Shown: one piece after another, positions 1 through 9,053 of the stretch
Layout: each line of letters starts with the position of its first letter
How positions within the stretch are numbered: the first letter of the stretch is position 1
Assembly: GCF_036898465.1 (NCBI RefSeq)
Contig: NZ_JARUMJ010000001.1
Span: 8,122,001 to 8,186,000, forward strand
Direction of reading: 5' to 3'
Origin: Streptomyces sp. B21-105
GTDB taxonomy: Bacteria; Actinomycetota; Actinomycetes; Streptomycetales; Streptomycetaceae
DNA: 64,000 nt
The notes under the pieces: model-generated
What the model saw: only the letters and a program-made list of their open reading frames with translations
Told to the model about the DNA's origin: nothing
The model's database searches: none
Position numbers and translations under genes: made by a program

Positions 1-1005
1 TGCGCCCCGCTCGCGCCCGCCGGCGGGCCGTCCTGGACGTCCGTCTTCGGCGACGAGATCGTGGCGATCGGTGAGGAGCGCGACGACGTCGTGGCGATCA
101 CCGCGGCGATGCTGCACCCGGTGGGGCTCGGCAGGTTCGCCGAACGCTTCCCGGACCGCGTCTGGGACGTCGGCATAGCGGAGCAGCACGCGACGGTGAG
201 CGCGGCGGGACTGGCGACCGGCGGCCTGCACCCCGTCGTGGCCGTCTACGCCACCTTCCTCAACCGCGCCTTCGACCAGCTGCTGATGGACGTGGCGCTG
301 CACCGCTGCGGGGTGACGTTCGTCCTGGACCGGGCCGGGGTCACCGGCGTCGACGGGGCGTCCCACAACGGGATGTGGGACATGTCCGTGCTCCAGGTGG
401 TGCCCGGGCTCAGGATCGCCGCGCCGCGCGACGCCGACCAGCTCCGCGCCCAACTGCGGGAGGCTGTCGCGGTGGACGACGCGCCGACGGTGATCCGCTT
501 CCCCAAGGAGTCGGTCGGACCGGAGATCCCGGCGATCGGCACGGTGGGCGGCATGGACGTCCTGCACCGCGGCGAGGAGCCCGAGGTGCTGCTGGTGGCC
601 GTCGGCGTGATGACGCCGGTGTGTCTGCGCGCCGCCGAGCTGCTGCGGGCGCGGGGCGTCGCCTGCACGGTCGTCGACCCGCGATGGGTCAAACCCGTCG
701 ATCCGGCGCTGCCCGGTCTCGCCGCCGAGCACCGGCTGGTGGCGGTCGTCGAGGACAACAGCCGGGCGGCGGGCGTCGGCTCGGCGGTGGCCCTGGCCCT
801 CGGTGACGCCGAAGTCGACGTGCCCGTGCGGCGGTTCGGCATGCCGGAGCAGTTCCTCGCGCACGCCAAACGCGGCGAGGTGCTCGCCGACATCGGTCTC
901 ACGCCCGTCGAGATCGCCGGCCGGATCAGCGTGAGCCTTGCCGTGCGGGGCGTCACGTCCGCCGACGGTCCGCTCGCCGACCCACTCGAGGAGAAGGCTG
1001 AATGA
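1..1005 (+). CDS. dxs: 1-deoxy-D-xylulose-5-phosphate synthase, C-terminal part (gene enters from the left edge)
   Basis: The reading frame is open from the first base, so the N-terminal thiamine-diphosphate half lies outside the window. What is visible is the central pyrimidine-binding domain and C-terminal transketolase domain: the VGIAEQHA segment, the [15 protein letters not shown] segment and the RFPKES stretch are typical of DXS. The enzyme condenses pyruvate and glyceraldehyde-3-phosphate to DXP, the entry to the MEP isoprenoid pathway. Its stop overlaps the start of the next aminotransferase gene (ATGA). In streptomycetes a second dxs copy sits in the hopanoid cluster directly before such an aminotransferase, so this is probably that paralogue rather than the housekeeping copy. 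That assignment is inference from context, because the cyclase genes are not in the window. Confidence 0.93.
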   Translation, partial: CAPLAPAGGPSWTSVFGDEIVAIGEERDDVVAITAAMLHPVGLGRFAERFPDRVWDVGIAEQHATVSAAGLATGGLHPVVAVYATFLNRAFDQLLMDVALHRCGVTFVLDRAGVTGVDGASHNGMWDMSVLQVVPGLRIAAPRDADQLRAQLREAVAVDDAPTVIRFPKESVGPEIPAIGTVGGMDVLHRGEEPEVLLVAVGVMTPVCLRAAELLRARGVACTVVDPRWVKPVDPALPGLAAEHRLVAVVEDNSRAAGVGSAVALALGDAEVDVPVRRFGMPEQFLAHAKRGEVLADIGLTPVEIAGRISVSLAVRGVTSADGPLADPLEEKAE

Positions 1006-2387
1006 CCACGGAGTTCGACCTCGGCGCGCTGCTGGCCGAGCGCGGAGCCGAGCGCTACGAGCTGCACGGCAGGTATCTCAACCACCAGCTGCCGCGCATG
1101 CTGCACACCATCGGCTTCGACAAGGTGTACGAGCGCGGCGAGGGCGCCTACTTCTGGGACGCCGAGGGCAACGACTACCTGGACATGCTCGCCGGGTTCG
1201 GGGTGATGGGCCTCGGCCGGCACCACCGGGTCGTCCGCAAGGCGCTGCACGACGTCCTCGACGCCGGGCTCGCCGACCTCACCCGGTTCGACTGCCAGCC
1301 GCTGCCCGGACTGCTGGCCGAGAAGCTGCTCGCGCACAGCCCCCACCTGGACCGGGCGTTCTTCGGCAACAGCGGCACCGAGGCCGTGGAGACCGCCCTG
1401 AAGTTCGCCCGGTACGCCACCGGCCGGCCCAGGATCCTGTACTGCGACCACGCCTTCCACGGGCTCACGGCCGGCTCGCTGTCGGTGAACGGCGAGTCGG
1501 GCTTCCGGGACGGCTTCGCGCCCCTGCTGCCCGACACGCCCGTTCCGCTGGGCGACCTCGACGCGCTGGCACGGGAGGTGACGAAGGGCGACGTCGCCGC
1601 CCTGATCGTCGAGCCGATCCAGGGCAAGGGGGTGCACGAGGCGCCGCCCGGCTATCTCCGTGCGGCGCAGGAACTGCTGCACAAGCACAAGGCGCTGCTC
1701 ATCGCGGACGAGGTGCAGACGGGCCTCGGACGGACCGGCGACTTCTACGCCTACCAGCACGAGGAGGGTGTCGAGCCGGACCTGGTGTGCGTGGCCAAGG
1801 CGCTGTCCGGGGGCTATGTGCCGGTCGGGGCCACCCTCGGCAAGGACTGGATCTTCAAGAAGGTCTACTCCTCGATGGACCGGGTGCTGGTGCACTCGGC
1901 GAGCTTCGGCGCCAACGCGCAGGCCATGGCGGCCGGGCTCGCCGTGCTGTCCGTCATGGAGAACGAGCAGATCGTGGCGAACGCGCGGGCCACCGGCGAC
2001 CTGCTCAGGACCCGGCTGGCGGCACTCGTCGACACGTACGAGCTGCTGGCCGACGTCCGCGGCCGGGGTCTGATGATCGGCATCGAGTTCGGCAAGCCCA
2101 GGTCGCTGAAGCTGCGCAGCCGGTGGGCCATGCTCCAGGCGGCCCGCAAGGGACTCTTCGCGCAGATGGTGGTCGTACCGCTGCTGCAACGGCACCGGAT
2201 CCTCACCCAGGTCTCCGGCGACCATCTGGAGGTGATCAAGCTGATCCCACCGCTGATCGTGGGGGAGCGGGAGGTGGACCGGTTCGTCGACGCCTTCACC
2301 GCGGTGATGGACGACGCACACAGCGGCGGCGGACTGATGTGGGACTTCAGCAAGACCCTGGTCAAGCAGGCGGTCGCCCAGCGCTGA
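1002..2387 (+). CDS. hpnO: Class-III PLP aminotransferase of the hopanoid cluster type
   Basis: A 461-residue class-III (acetylornithine/4-aminobutyrate-like) aminotransferase. Near residues 235-275 it shows the [11 protein letters not shown] motif and the Schiff-base lysine in CVAKALSGG. The start overlaps the dxs stop by four bases, indicating translational coupling. Position directly after a dxs paralogue matches the streptomycete hopanoid operon, where this enzyme is thought to aminate a C35 hopanoid aldehyde to aminobacteriohopanetriol (HpnO-like). The family is broad, so the substrate is inferred from gene order and not from residues. Length is normal and no defect is seen. Confidence 0.8.
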   Translation: MTTEFDLGALLAERGAERYELHGRYLNHQLPRMLHTIGFDKVYERGEGAYFWDAEGNDYLDMLAGFGVMGLGRHHRVVRKALHDVLDAGLADLTRFDCQPLPGLLAEKLLAHSPHLDRAFFGNSGTEAVETALKFARYATGRPRILYCDHAFHGLTAGSLSVNGESGFRDGFAPLLPDTPVPLGDLDALAREVTKGDVAALIVEPIQGKGVHEAPPGYLRAAQELLHKHKALLIADEVQTGLGRTGDFYAYQHEEGVEPDLVCVAKALSGGYVPVGATLGKDWIFKKVYSSMDRVLVHSASFGANAQAMAAGLAVLSVMENEQIVANARATGDLLRTRLAALVDTYELLADVRGRGLMIGIEFGKPRSLKLRSRWAMLQAARKGLFAQMVVVPLLQRHRILTQVSGDHLEVIKLIPPLIVGEREVDRFVDAFTAVMDDAHSGGGLMWDFSKTLVKQAVAQR

Positions 2388-2432
2388 CGCCCAGCGCTGA
2401 CACCGCACGGGTTGCCGCATCAGCGGTCCGTT

Positions 2433-2467
2433 TTGCCTCTGGGGCAAGAGATTTGCCGCAGAGGCAA
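2433..2467. promoter_or_regulatory. Two tandem TTGCC-N5-GGCAA palindromes, candidate operator of the XRE-cupin gene
   Basis: Two perfect inverted repeats, TTGCC-N5-GGCAA, occupy 2433-2447 and 2453-2467, exactly 20 bp apart (about two helical turns). A third TTGCC half-site starts at 2412. They lie 22 bp upstream of the XRE-cupin start at 2489. This geometry suits cooperative binding of two dimers, and the nearby regulator is the natural candidate. Binding is inferred. Confidence 0.6.
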
Positions 2468-2488
2468 GATCTCGCGTCCAATGGAGGC

Positions 2489-3121
2489 ATGAGCCCAACC
2501 GAGTCCTGGCACCCGGCGGAACAGACCGAGGCACTCTCCGCCGTCGCCCCCCAGCTGCGCGCCCTGCGCCGCCGGGCCGCCCTCACCCTCGAGACCGCCG
2601 CCCGGGCGGCCGGGCTATCGCCCGCCCATCTCTCCCGGCTGGAGACCGGGCAGCGGCAGCCCTCGCTGCCGATGCTGCTCGCCCTCGCCCGGATCTACGG
2701 TACGACGGTCTCCGAGCTGCTCGGCGAGGCGGCCGCCGACCGCGACGCCGTCGTGCGCGCCGCCGCCATGGAGCCGACCCGCGCGGGCGGCTGGACGTAC
2801 TGGCAGACCGGCGCCTCCGGGCGGGCGATGCAGGCCCTGCGCGTGCACGTCCCGTACGGGGCGCAGGGCGACATCGTGCGGGTGCACCCCGGCGAGGAAT
2901 GGCTGCACGTCCTGCACGGGCGGCTGCGGCTGCGCCTCGCGGACACCGCCGACCTGCTCGGGCCCGGTGACAGCGCGCACTTCGACTCGCTCACCCCGCA
3001 CCGCATCGCCGCGCAGGACGCCGACGGGGTCGAACTCCTCTTCGTCCACACTTTGCTGCAGAGCCCGACCGCCACGCTGTGCCTGGGCCCGAACCCGTCC
3101 GAGACCGGAGTGACGTCATGA
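2489..3121 (+). CDS. XRE-family regulator with C-terminal cupin domain
   Basis: 210 residues. An N-terminal helix-turn-helix (about 20-75, with LTLETAARAAGLSPAHLSRLE) is followed by a single cupin barrel (about 110-185, with HPGEEWLHVLHGRLRL and GPGDSAHFDS). Such proteins sense a small ligand in the barrel. I chose ATG 2489, preceded by ATGGAGGC at 2481-2488, because the frame stays open far upstream over unrelated sequence. The gene follows the hopanoid-type aminotransferase by about 100 bp and its stop overlaps the next small gene (ATGA). Two palindromes just upstream suggest autoregulation. The regulated genes may be the local operon, but that is inference. Confidence 0.88.
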   Translation: MSPTESWHPAEQTEALSAVAPQLRALRRRAALTLETAARAAGLSPAHLSRLETGQRQPSLPMLLALARIYGTTVSELLGEAAADRDAVVRAAAMEPTRAGGWTYWQTGASGRAMQALRVHVPYGAQGDIVRVHPGEEWLHVLHGRLRLRLADTADLLGPGDSAHFDSLTPHRIAAQDADGVELLFVHTLLQSPTATLCLGPNPSETGVTS

Positions 3122-3240
3122 GCGACATCGAGGAGAAGTTCCCCCGGGCCGTCTGGATCCGGCTGTTCATCTACATCGCCGTCGGGCATCTCTTCGCGGG
3201 GTTTCTCTGGCTGCTGTTCGAGGTGGGCGCCAAGCGGTAG
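3118..3240 (+). CDS. Small single-span membrane protein (DUF6126-like)
   Basis: A 40-residue protein that starts at ATG 3118 inside the preceding stop codon (ATGA) and ends at TAG 3240. A charged N-terminus (MSDIEEKFPRAVW) precedes one hydrophobic segment of about 22 residues (LFIYIAVGHLFAGFLWLLFEV). Streptomycete XRE-cupin genes in this setting are often followed by such a DUF6126-type peptide. Function is unknown. Translational coupling suggests it works with, or is made in proportion to, the regulator. Confidence 0.75.
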   Translation: MSDIEEKFPRAVWIRLFIYIAVGHLFAGFLWLLFEVGAKR

Positions 3241-3302
3241 GCGGAGCAGGTTGATCAGGTTGAGCAGCAGGCCGAGCAGTAGGGGGAGCAGGGGAGCGGC
3301 TG

Positions 3303-4100
3303 TCAGTCCACGAGTCGCTCGCGCAGTCGGGCGCGGGTCTCGTGGGAGAGACGGAGGCCCTGTTCCAGGTAGGGGTCGACACCGCCCCAGGTCTCCTCGA
3401 TGGTCTCGAAGGCCGCCTCGAGGTACTCCGCGCGGGCGTCGAAGAGCGGGCCGAGCAGTTCCATGACCTCGGGGGAGTAGGCCGCGGCGGAGGTGGCGCT
3501 GCGGCGCACCCGGTAGCGACGGTGCTTGGCGTTGGACTCCAGGTAGTCGCCGAGGATCGCCTCGCGCTCCACGCCGACGGCGAGCAGCGTCACCGCGACG
3601 GACAGGCCCGCGCGGTCCTTGCCCGCCGCGCAGTGCATCAGCGCCGGCACGCTGTCCTCGGCGAGCGCGTGCAGCACCTGTGAGTGCTCCGCCGTGCGCT
3701 CCGTGACGATCCTGCGGTAGGAGGCGATCATCCGGCCGGCCGCCTTGCCTTCGCCGAGGATGCCGCGCAGCTGGTCGATCTCGCCGTCCCGCACCATCTT
3801 CCAGAACTCGGCGCCGTCCGCCGGGTCCGACAGGGGCAGGTTCACGTTGCGCACACCCGGCAGCTCGACGTCCGGCCCCTCCAGCTTCTGGTCCGCGGCG
3901 TTGCGGAAGTCGAAGACGGTGTGCAGGCCCAGGCCGGCGAGGAACGCGGCGTCCTCGTCGGTCGCGTGCGCGAGGTGGCCGCTGCGGAACAGCACGCCGT
4001 GGCGCACGCGCCGGCCGTCGACGGTCGCCAGACCCCCGACGTCCCGGAAGTTGCGCACGCCGGCCAGCTCGGGCTCGGTCGACGGGATCTGCTGCGTCAC
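3303..4100 (-). CDS. Tyrosine/serine protein phosphatase (Y_phosphatase3 type)
   Basis: 265 residues from GTG 4100, preceded by a GGGAGG-type ribosome site; the longer in-frame start at 4238 reads through low-complexity sequence and is unlikely. The N-terminal GVRNFRDVGGL block and the CX5R phosphatase loop CAAGKDRAG identify the bacterial PF13350-type tyrosine phosphatase family (MptpB-like), which acts on phosphoproteins or phosphoinositides. The gene is transcribed away from the alpha-galactosidase. No partner kinase is adjacent. Confidence 0.88.
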   Translation of the reverse strand: MTQQIPSTEPELAGVRNFRDVGGLATVDGRRVRHGVLFRSGHLAHATDEDAAFLAGLGLHTVFDFRNAADQKLEGPDVELPGVRNVNLPLSDPADGAEFWKMVRDGEIDQLRGILGEGKAAGRMIASYRRIVTERTAEHSQVLHALAEDSVPALMHCAAGKDRAGLSVAVTLLAVGVEREAILGDYLESNAKHRRYRVRRSATSAAAYSPEVMELLGPLFDARAEYLEAAFETIEETWGGVDPYLEQGLRLSHETRARLRERLVD

Positions 4101-4189
4101 GGGGGCTCCCTCCCAGTCGGTCCGCGTCGGCGCGGCTCGTGGTGGCCGACGAGACCTCCTCGACCATACGACACGGGTCCCCGGGGCAA

Positions 4190-4237
4190 CCGGTCGTCCG
4201 CCGGTCGTCCGCCGGTCCTCCACCGGCCGGTCGTCCA
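4190..4237. repeat. Short 11-bp tandem repeat between divergent genes
   Basis: Two identical units CCGGTCGTCCG at 4190-4211, then a third with two changes at 4212-4222, then a further degenerate copy. The array lies in the spacer between the divergent phosphatase and alpha-galactosidase genes. It may simply be slippage in GC-rich DNA. Confidence 0.6.
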
Positions 4238-4360
4238 TCGGGCGGCCGGATGGACGTCCGCCCAGGTGGAGCGTCGTCCGCCGGAAGTTGCCCGACGGGC
4301 CGACCGCATTCGATGATGTTGACGCTTGATCGCACCTGTTCGAATCAGTGGGGGTTTTTG

Positions 4361-6436
4361 ATGCCCGAGATCGCCGACGCCGGCCGCACCTGGGTCCTTT
4401 CCGGGCCCACGGGCAGTTACGCCCTCCACCTCACCGAGGCCGACGAGCTGGTCCACCTGCACTGGGGCCCGCACATCTCGCTCGCCGACGCCGAGGCCCT
4501 GGCCGCGTTTCCCTGGTCGGAGCGCGGGGCGTCCTTCGAGTCCCCGCTCGACGGCCGCGAGGAGTACCCGGTCGAGGGCGGCCCCCGCTTCGTCCGGCCC
4601 GCCCTGTCGGTGCGCACCGACGAGCGTCGCGGCACCGAGTGGACCTTCGAGGCGCACGAGCGGGACGGCGACGAACTGCGGTTGCGTTTCCGGGACGCCG
4701 GACTCGCCGTCACCCTGCACTACCGGATGCGCGGCGACGTCGTCGAGCGGTGGACGACCCTGCGCAACGAGGGCGAGCAGCCGCTGGAGCTGCTCCGCGC
4801 GGACTCGGCCACCTGGACCCTGCCCGAGCGGGACGACTGGCGGCTGTCGCAGCTGCACGGCCGCTGGGCCGCCGAGTCGCGGCTCGCGCGCACCCCGCTC
4901 GGCCACGGCGAGACGGTCATCGGCAGCCGCCGCGGCCACACCGGCCACCAGCACCTGCCCTGGGTCGCCCTCGACACCGACGCCACCGAGGAGCGCGGCG
5001 AGGTCTACGGCTGTGCGCTCGGCTGGTCGGGCTCCTGGCGGATCGGCGTCGCCCGGCTGCCCGACGGGCGCGTGCAGATCACCGGCGGCGCCGGGTACGA
5101 CGACTCGGGCCTGCTGCGCCTCGCGGCGGGCGAGTCCTTCACCACGCCGGTCTTCGCCGGACTGTGGAGCGACGCCGGCTTCGGCGGGGCCAGCCGCGCC
5201 TGGCACGTTTACCAGCGGGCCCATGTCGTCCCGGACGCCGAACAGGACCGGCCGGTGCTGTTCAACTCCTGGGAGGCCACCTACTTCGACATCTCCGAGG
5301 AGCAGCAGGCGACCCTCGCCCGGCGCGCCGCGGCGATCGGCGTCGAGCTCTTCGTGGTGGACGACGGCTGGTTCGGGGCGCGCACCGGCGACCACGCCGG
5401 GCTCGGCGACTGGCAGCCCAACCCGGACCGCTTCCCGAACGGCCTGAAGCCCCTCGCCGACTACGTGCGCGCCCTCGGCATGCAGTTCGGCATCTGGGTC
5501 GAGCCCGAGATGGTCAACCCGGACAGCGACCTGTACCGGGCGCACCCGGACTGGGTGCAGTTCCAGCCGGGACGAAAGCGGACGGAGTTCCGCAATCAGC
5601 TCATGCTGAACCTCGCGCGCGAAGACGTCCAGGAGTATCTCTGGGAACAGCTCGACGGGCTGCTGTCCAGCGCGCCGATCGACTACGTCAAGTGGGACTT
5701 CAACCGCTGCTTCACCGACGCCGGCTGGCCGGACGACCCCTATCCGCAACGCCTGTGGGTCGACCACGTGCGGGCTCTCTACAGCCTCCTGGACCGGTTG
5801 CGGGCAGCCCATCCGGGCGTCGCGTTCGAGTCCTGCTCGGGCGGCGGTGGGCGCATCGACCTCGGGATCATGAGCCGCACCGACCAGGTGTGGACCTCCG
5901 ACAACACCGACCCGCTGGACCGCCTCGACATCCAGCACGGCTTCAGTCAGATCCACCCGGCCCGGGTCATGGCCGCGTGGGTCACCGACAGCCCCAACAC
6001 GCAGCTCAACGGGCGGGTCAGCTCGCTGCGCTTCCGGTTCGTCAGCGCCATGGCCGGGGTGCTCGGCGTCGGCGGGGACCTCGCCGAGTGGAGCGAGGAG
6101 GAGCTCGCCGAGGCGCGCCGGTGGGTGGACCTCTACAAGGACGTCCGGCATGTGGTGCAGCAGGGCGACCTCTATCGGCTGCGTCCCCCGGCGGGCGGCC
6201 TGAGCGCCGTCCAGTACGTACTCGGGGACGAGACCGTCGTCCTCGCCTGGCTCCAGGCCCAGCGGTTCGGTGAGCCCGTTCCGGCGCTGCGGCTGCGCGG
6301 GCTCGACCCGAAAGCGTCGTACGAATGCCGTGAAACGGGTGAAATCCATCGAGGTGCGGTGCTCTTGCATCACGGAATGCACGCCGGACTGCGGGGCGAC
6401 CTCGATGCGGCAGTTATCCGGCTGCGTCGCATCTGA
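4361..6436 (+). CDS. Alpha-galactosidase, GH36
   Basis: 691 residues, normal for the family. It hydrolyses terminal alpha-1,6-galactosyl residues of raffinose-type sugars and galactomannan. The N-terminal beta-supersandwich is followed by a TIM barrel with the nucleophile aspartate in YVKWDFNR (near residue 446) and the acid/base aspartate in WTSDNTDP (near 513). The CSGGGGRIDLG block between them is also typical. ATG 4361 follows GGGGG; an in-frame ATG at 4313 is possible but has a poorer site. No signal peptide is seen, so it is probably cytoplasmic. It stands alone, about 7 kb from the galactose locus it could feed. Confidence 0.92.
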   Translation: MPEIADAGRTWVLSGPTGSYALHLTEADELVHLHWGPHISLADAEALAAFPWSERGASFESPLDGREEYPVEGGPRFVRPALSVRTDERRGTEWTFEAHERDGDELRLRFRDAGLAVTLHYRMRGDVVERWTTLRNEGEQPLELLRADSATWTLPERDDWRLSQLHGRWAAESRLARTPLGHGETVIGSRRGHTGHQHLPWVALDTDATEERGEVYGCALGWSGSWRIGVARLPDGRVQITGGAGYDDSGLLRLAAGESFTTPVFAGLWSDAGFGGASRAWHVYQRAHVVPDAEQDRPVLFNSWEATYFDISEEQQATLARRAAAIGVELFVVDDGWFGARTGDHAGLGDWQPNPDRFPNGLKPLADYVRALGMQFGIWVEPEMVNPDSDLYRAHPDWVQFQPGRKRTEFRNQLMLNLAREDVQEYLWEQLDGLLSSAPIDYVKWDFNRCFTDAGWPDDPYPQRLWVDHVRALYSLLDRLRAAHPGVAFESCSGGGGRIDLGIMSRTDQVWTSDNTDPLDRLDIQHGFSQIHPARVMAAWVTDSPNTQLNGRVSSLRFRFVSAMAGVLGVGGDLAEWSEEELAEARRWVDLYKDVRHVVQQGDLYRLRPPAGGLSAVQYVLGDETVVLAWLQAQRFGEPVPALRLRGLDPKASYECRETGEIHRGAVLLHHGMHAGLRGDLDAAVIRLRRI

Positions 6437-6711
6437 GGTTTCTGTCCGAATTGGATTCTTCGTTACAACTCGCTCTGGAATAGGAAAAGCTGGACCAGTG
6501 TCACGTGAGCAGCGTCATATCTGTGACGGTAAGTCGCCCGTCATGTTCACGTAATGCATGTGGTTTTCCGGGGTGTTTGCCCCTATGGGGATCTTTGTAT
6601 TCACGGAGCGTGACCGCGAATTCTCACAGCGGATCAAGAAAAATGCCCTGACCGTGCAACCTCTGCTTGTCCCTGTGCGTCTTGGTCGCTTACGTTCCAC
6701 ACCAATCCGGA

Positions 6712-6888
6712 CGGACGCCTAATCCTGCCGCCGCCCGGAATCCGCACTCTCACCCGTACATGGCAGGAGCGGGGGACCCACAGGCACCACGCCTGTTCCG
6801 GTCCCGGAACAGGCTCGGGGTAAAGCCGCGTCCCGACGTGGCCGGACATCTCCAGTCCGCACCCGACAGCTCACCTCGTAGGCGCCGG
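6712..6888 (+). promoter_or_regulatory. c-di-AMP riboswitch (ydaO/yuaA class)
   Basis: The leader of the LysM/M23 gene carries the conserved blocks of the ydaO riboswitch in order: GGGGGACCCA at 6771-6780, CTCGGGGTAAAGCCG near 6814-6828, and the distal ACCCGACAGCTCACCTCG block starting at 6861 and running on into TAGGCG, just before the ribosome site. In actinobacteria this element switches cell-wall hydrolase genes off when c-di-AMP is high. One position differs from the common core (GGGGTAAAG rather than GGGGTGAAG). The 5' boundary is approximate. Confidence 0.88.
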
Positions 6889-6901
6889 AGAGGAATTCGT
6901 C

Positions 6902-7882
6902 ATGCCCGCGAAGGGTAAGCACCGCCGTCCCAAGGCCCAGCGCCTCACTCGTTCCATAGCCGTCGCCGGAACCGGCGGGGCCGCGCTCGCCCTTCCGTTC
7001 ATGGCCGCCTCCGGCGCCCACGCGGCCACTGCGGAATCCGCGCCCCAGGCGGTCTCCCGGGCCGTCGCGCAGACGGTTTCCCAAAAGGCCGTGCAGGCCG
7101 CTCCGGTGACCCGGAAGACCGCCGCCGCCACGACCTACACCGTGCGGTCCGGCGACTACCTCTCGAAGATCGCGACCGAGCAGCACGTCAGCGGCGGCTG
7201 GCACAGGCTGTACCGGGACAACCGTGAGGCCGTCGGCGCGGACCCCTCGCTGATCCATCCCGGCCTCAAGCTGACGATCGGCAAGAAGGCCGCGGCCGGC
7301 ACCGCCAAGCCGTCCAGTTCCTCCTCCTCCTCCTCCTCCTCGTCCTCGTCCTCGTCCTCGTCGGAGTCTTCCGCGGACTCCTCGACGTCGTCGAAGTCCT
7401 CGGGGTCCTCGGGGTCCTCGGAGTCGTCGTCCTCCGCGAAGACGACCACCCAGGCCGCCGAGAGCAGCACGGGCGGCTTCACCCTGCCCGTGGCCGGCGC
7501 CACCGTCGGCACGCCGTACCACCAGTCGGGCAGCATGTGGTCCAGCGGCTACCACACCGGCGTCGACTTCGTCGTCCCGACCGGGACCTCGCTCAAGGCC
7601 GTCGGCGCGGGCACGGTCGTCTCCGCGGGCTGGGGCGGCGCCTACGGCAACCAGGTCGTCATCAAGCTGGACGACGGCTACTACGCCCAGTACGGCCACC
7701 TGTCCCAGCTGTCCGTCTCGGCCGGCCAGACCGTCGACGCGGGCCAGCAGGTCGGGCTCTCCGGCGCGACCGGCAACGTGACCGGCCCGCACCTGCACTT
7801 CGAGATCCGCACCACCCCGGACTACGGCTCGGACGTCGACCCGATCGCCTACCTCCGCTCCCACGGCGTCTCCGTCGGCTGA
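6902..7882 (+). CDS. Secreted LysM / M23 peptidoglycan endopeptidase
   Basis: 326 residues. A signal peptide (about 1-42, ending SGAHAA) is followed by a LysM peptidoglycan-binding domain (about 78-126), a very serine-rich linker (about 138-178, with a run of more than ten serines) and an M23 metallopeptidase domain. Zinc-binding residues H217 and D221 (HTGVDF) and the H297-L-H299 motif are intact, so it should cut peptide crosslinks in the wall. The c-di-AMP riboswitch directly upstream implies control with other growth or germination hydrolases. A strong terminator follows. Confidence 0.94.
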   Translation: MPAKGKHRRPKAQRLTRSIAVAGTGGAALALPFMAASGAHAATAESAPQAVSRAVAQTVSQKAVQAAPVTRKTAAATTYTVRSGDYLSKIATEQHVSGGWHRLYRDNREAVGADPSLIHPGLKLTIGKKAAAGTAKPSSSSSSSSSSSSSSSSSESSADSSTSSKSSGSSGSSESSSSAKTTTQAAESSTGGFTLPVAGATVGTPYHQSGSMWSSGYHTGVDFVVPTGTSLKAVGAGTVVSAGWGGAYGNQVVIKLDDGYYAQYGHLSQLSVSAGQTVDAGQQVGLSGATGNVTGPHLHFEIRTTPDYGSDVDPIAYLRSHGVSVG

Positions 7883-7914
7883 CCCCCTCCGACGACCCCG
7901 CGCCTGACACGAAA

Positions 7915-7957
7915 CCGAAGGCCGGCCCCGATCGCACGATCCGGGGCCGGCCTTCGG
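7915..7957 (+). terminator. Strong hairpin terminator after the M23 gene
   Basis: A GC-rich inverted repeat (arms CCGAAGGCCGGCCCC / GGGGCCGGCCTTCGG, loop about 13 bases) lies 33 bp after the stop codon. There is no U-tract, as is usual for streptomycete terminators. Confidence 0.85.
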
Positions 7958-8133
7958 CGTGTCCGGTGTGGGTGCGGCGCGGACCCCACGGACCCGCGGA
8001 CTCCAGGAACCCCGCCGACCCCCGCTGACTCCGCCGACTCCGCTCATTCATGATCGTTCGATTGCGGTCGTGTGGCGTGTCCGGTCGCACCGTCGACAGG
8101 CGACGCCGATACGGACACAGTGGTCCAGTCAGA

Positions 8134-8150
8134 CGGCAAGCGCTTTCGGC
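8134..8150. promoter_or_regulatory. Candidate LacI-type operator (AAGCGCTT core)
   Basis: The perfect octamer palindrome AAGCGCTT at 8138-8145 in the context GGCAAGCGCTTTCGG resembles LacI-family sugar-repressor sites. It lies about 110 bp upstream of a secreted carbohydrate-related protein. No binding evidence is available. Confidence 0.4.
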
Positions 8151-8252
8151 GTCGGCCTCGGACCCGAGGGGACGCCGACCGGGCGTCGGCGCGGGGTCCG
8201 CCGCGCACGGAGGCCGCCCGCCGCCCCGGTCCCACCGAAGGAGCCGCATCCC

Positions 8253-8960
8253 GTGACGACGACGCGCAGAACATTCGGCACACTCGCCGCCTCCGCCGCC
8301 CTGGCCGCCCTCGCCCCGTCGACGACGGCGAGCGCCGCGCCCCGCCGCCGTCGGCTTATCGCCCACGACGACTTCCGGCACGGCCTCGGCCGATGGGCCG
8401 TCGAGCGGGAGCAGGGCGGTACGGTCACCGCCTCCTGCGGGAGCCTCGAGATCGACGTGCCCGCCGGCGCGACGGTCTGGTTCACGCAGCGGCTCGACGG
8501 TCCGTACGTCCTCGAGTACGTCGCCACGCCCGTCTCCGCCGGCGGGCCCAACGACCGCGTCTCCGATCTCAACAACTTCTGGAACGCCGTCGACGTCCGC
8601 TCCCCGGACGATCTCTTCGCCACCCCGCGTGGCGGCGCCCTCGCCGAGTACGACCACCTCAAGACGTACTACGTGGGCTATGGCGCCAACGGCAACACCA
8701 CGACCAGGATGCGCCGTTACGTGGGCGAGGCGGGCGTGCGCCCGCTGCTGTACGACTACACCGAACCGCTGCTCGTCGCGAACCGGCCGCACCACGTGCG
8801 GATCGTCTCCGACGGCTCGGTCGTGCGCTGGTGGAACAACGGCCGGCTGGTCTTCGACCACACCGACCCGGAGCCCTACACGAGCGGCCACTTCGCCTTC
8901 CGCACCACCTGGAGCCACTTCCGCATCAACGACTTCCGCGTGTGGTCCCTTGTTCCCTGA
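8253..8960 (+). CDS. Tat-exported beta-sandwich protein (DUF6250-like)
   Basis: 235 residues from GTG 8253, with GAAGGAG at 8237-8243. The N-terminus has a twin-arginine signal (TTTRRTFG, then an Ala-rich hydrophobic stretch ending ASAAP). The mature part (WAVEREQGGTV, YVLEYVATPVSAGG, GHFAFRTTWSHFRI) looks like a jelly-roll/concanavalin-like domain, as in DUF6250 proteins that accompany glycoside hydrolases. No catalytic residues can be named. A sugar-repressor-like site upstream fits a role in polysaccharide binding or breakdown. Confidence 0.72.
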   Translation: MTTTRRTFGTLAASAALAALAPSTTASAAPRRRRLIAHDDFRHGLGRWAVEREQGGTVTASCGSLEIDVPAGATVWFTQRLDGPYVLEYVATPVSAGGPNDRVSDLNNFWNAVDVRSPDDLFATPRGGALAEYDHLKTYYVGYGANGNTTTRMRRYVGEAGVRPLLYDYTEPLLVANRPHHVRIVSDGSVVRWWNNGRLVFDHTDPEPYTSGHFAFRTTWSHFRINDFRVWSLVP

Positions 8961-9053
8961 TTGGCAAATTCTTTAAGAGTGGCTTTTCTCACCGTCCGTC
9001 AATCCCTGCCTACGGTCGCGTAGGTCACATTCGAAGGTGAATCATGATCTGCT

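Noticed and set aside
246..2534. 762-residue minus-strand open frame opposite dxs and the aminotransferase
   Set aside because: It is the antisense of two well-supported genes; its composition is typical of shadow frames in GC-rich DNA.
4097..6382. 761-residue minus-strand open frame opposite the alpha-galactosidase
   Set aside because: It mirrors a gene with intact GH36 catalytic motifs and shows no domain of its own.
7316..7440. TCC-rich low-complexity run as a separate repeat element
   Set aside because: It is the coding sequence of the serine linker in the LysM/M23 protein.
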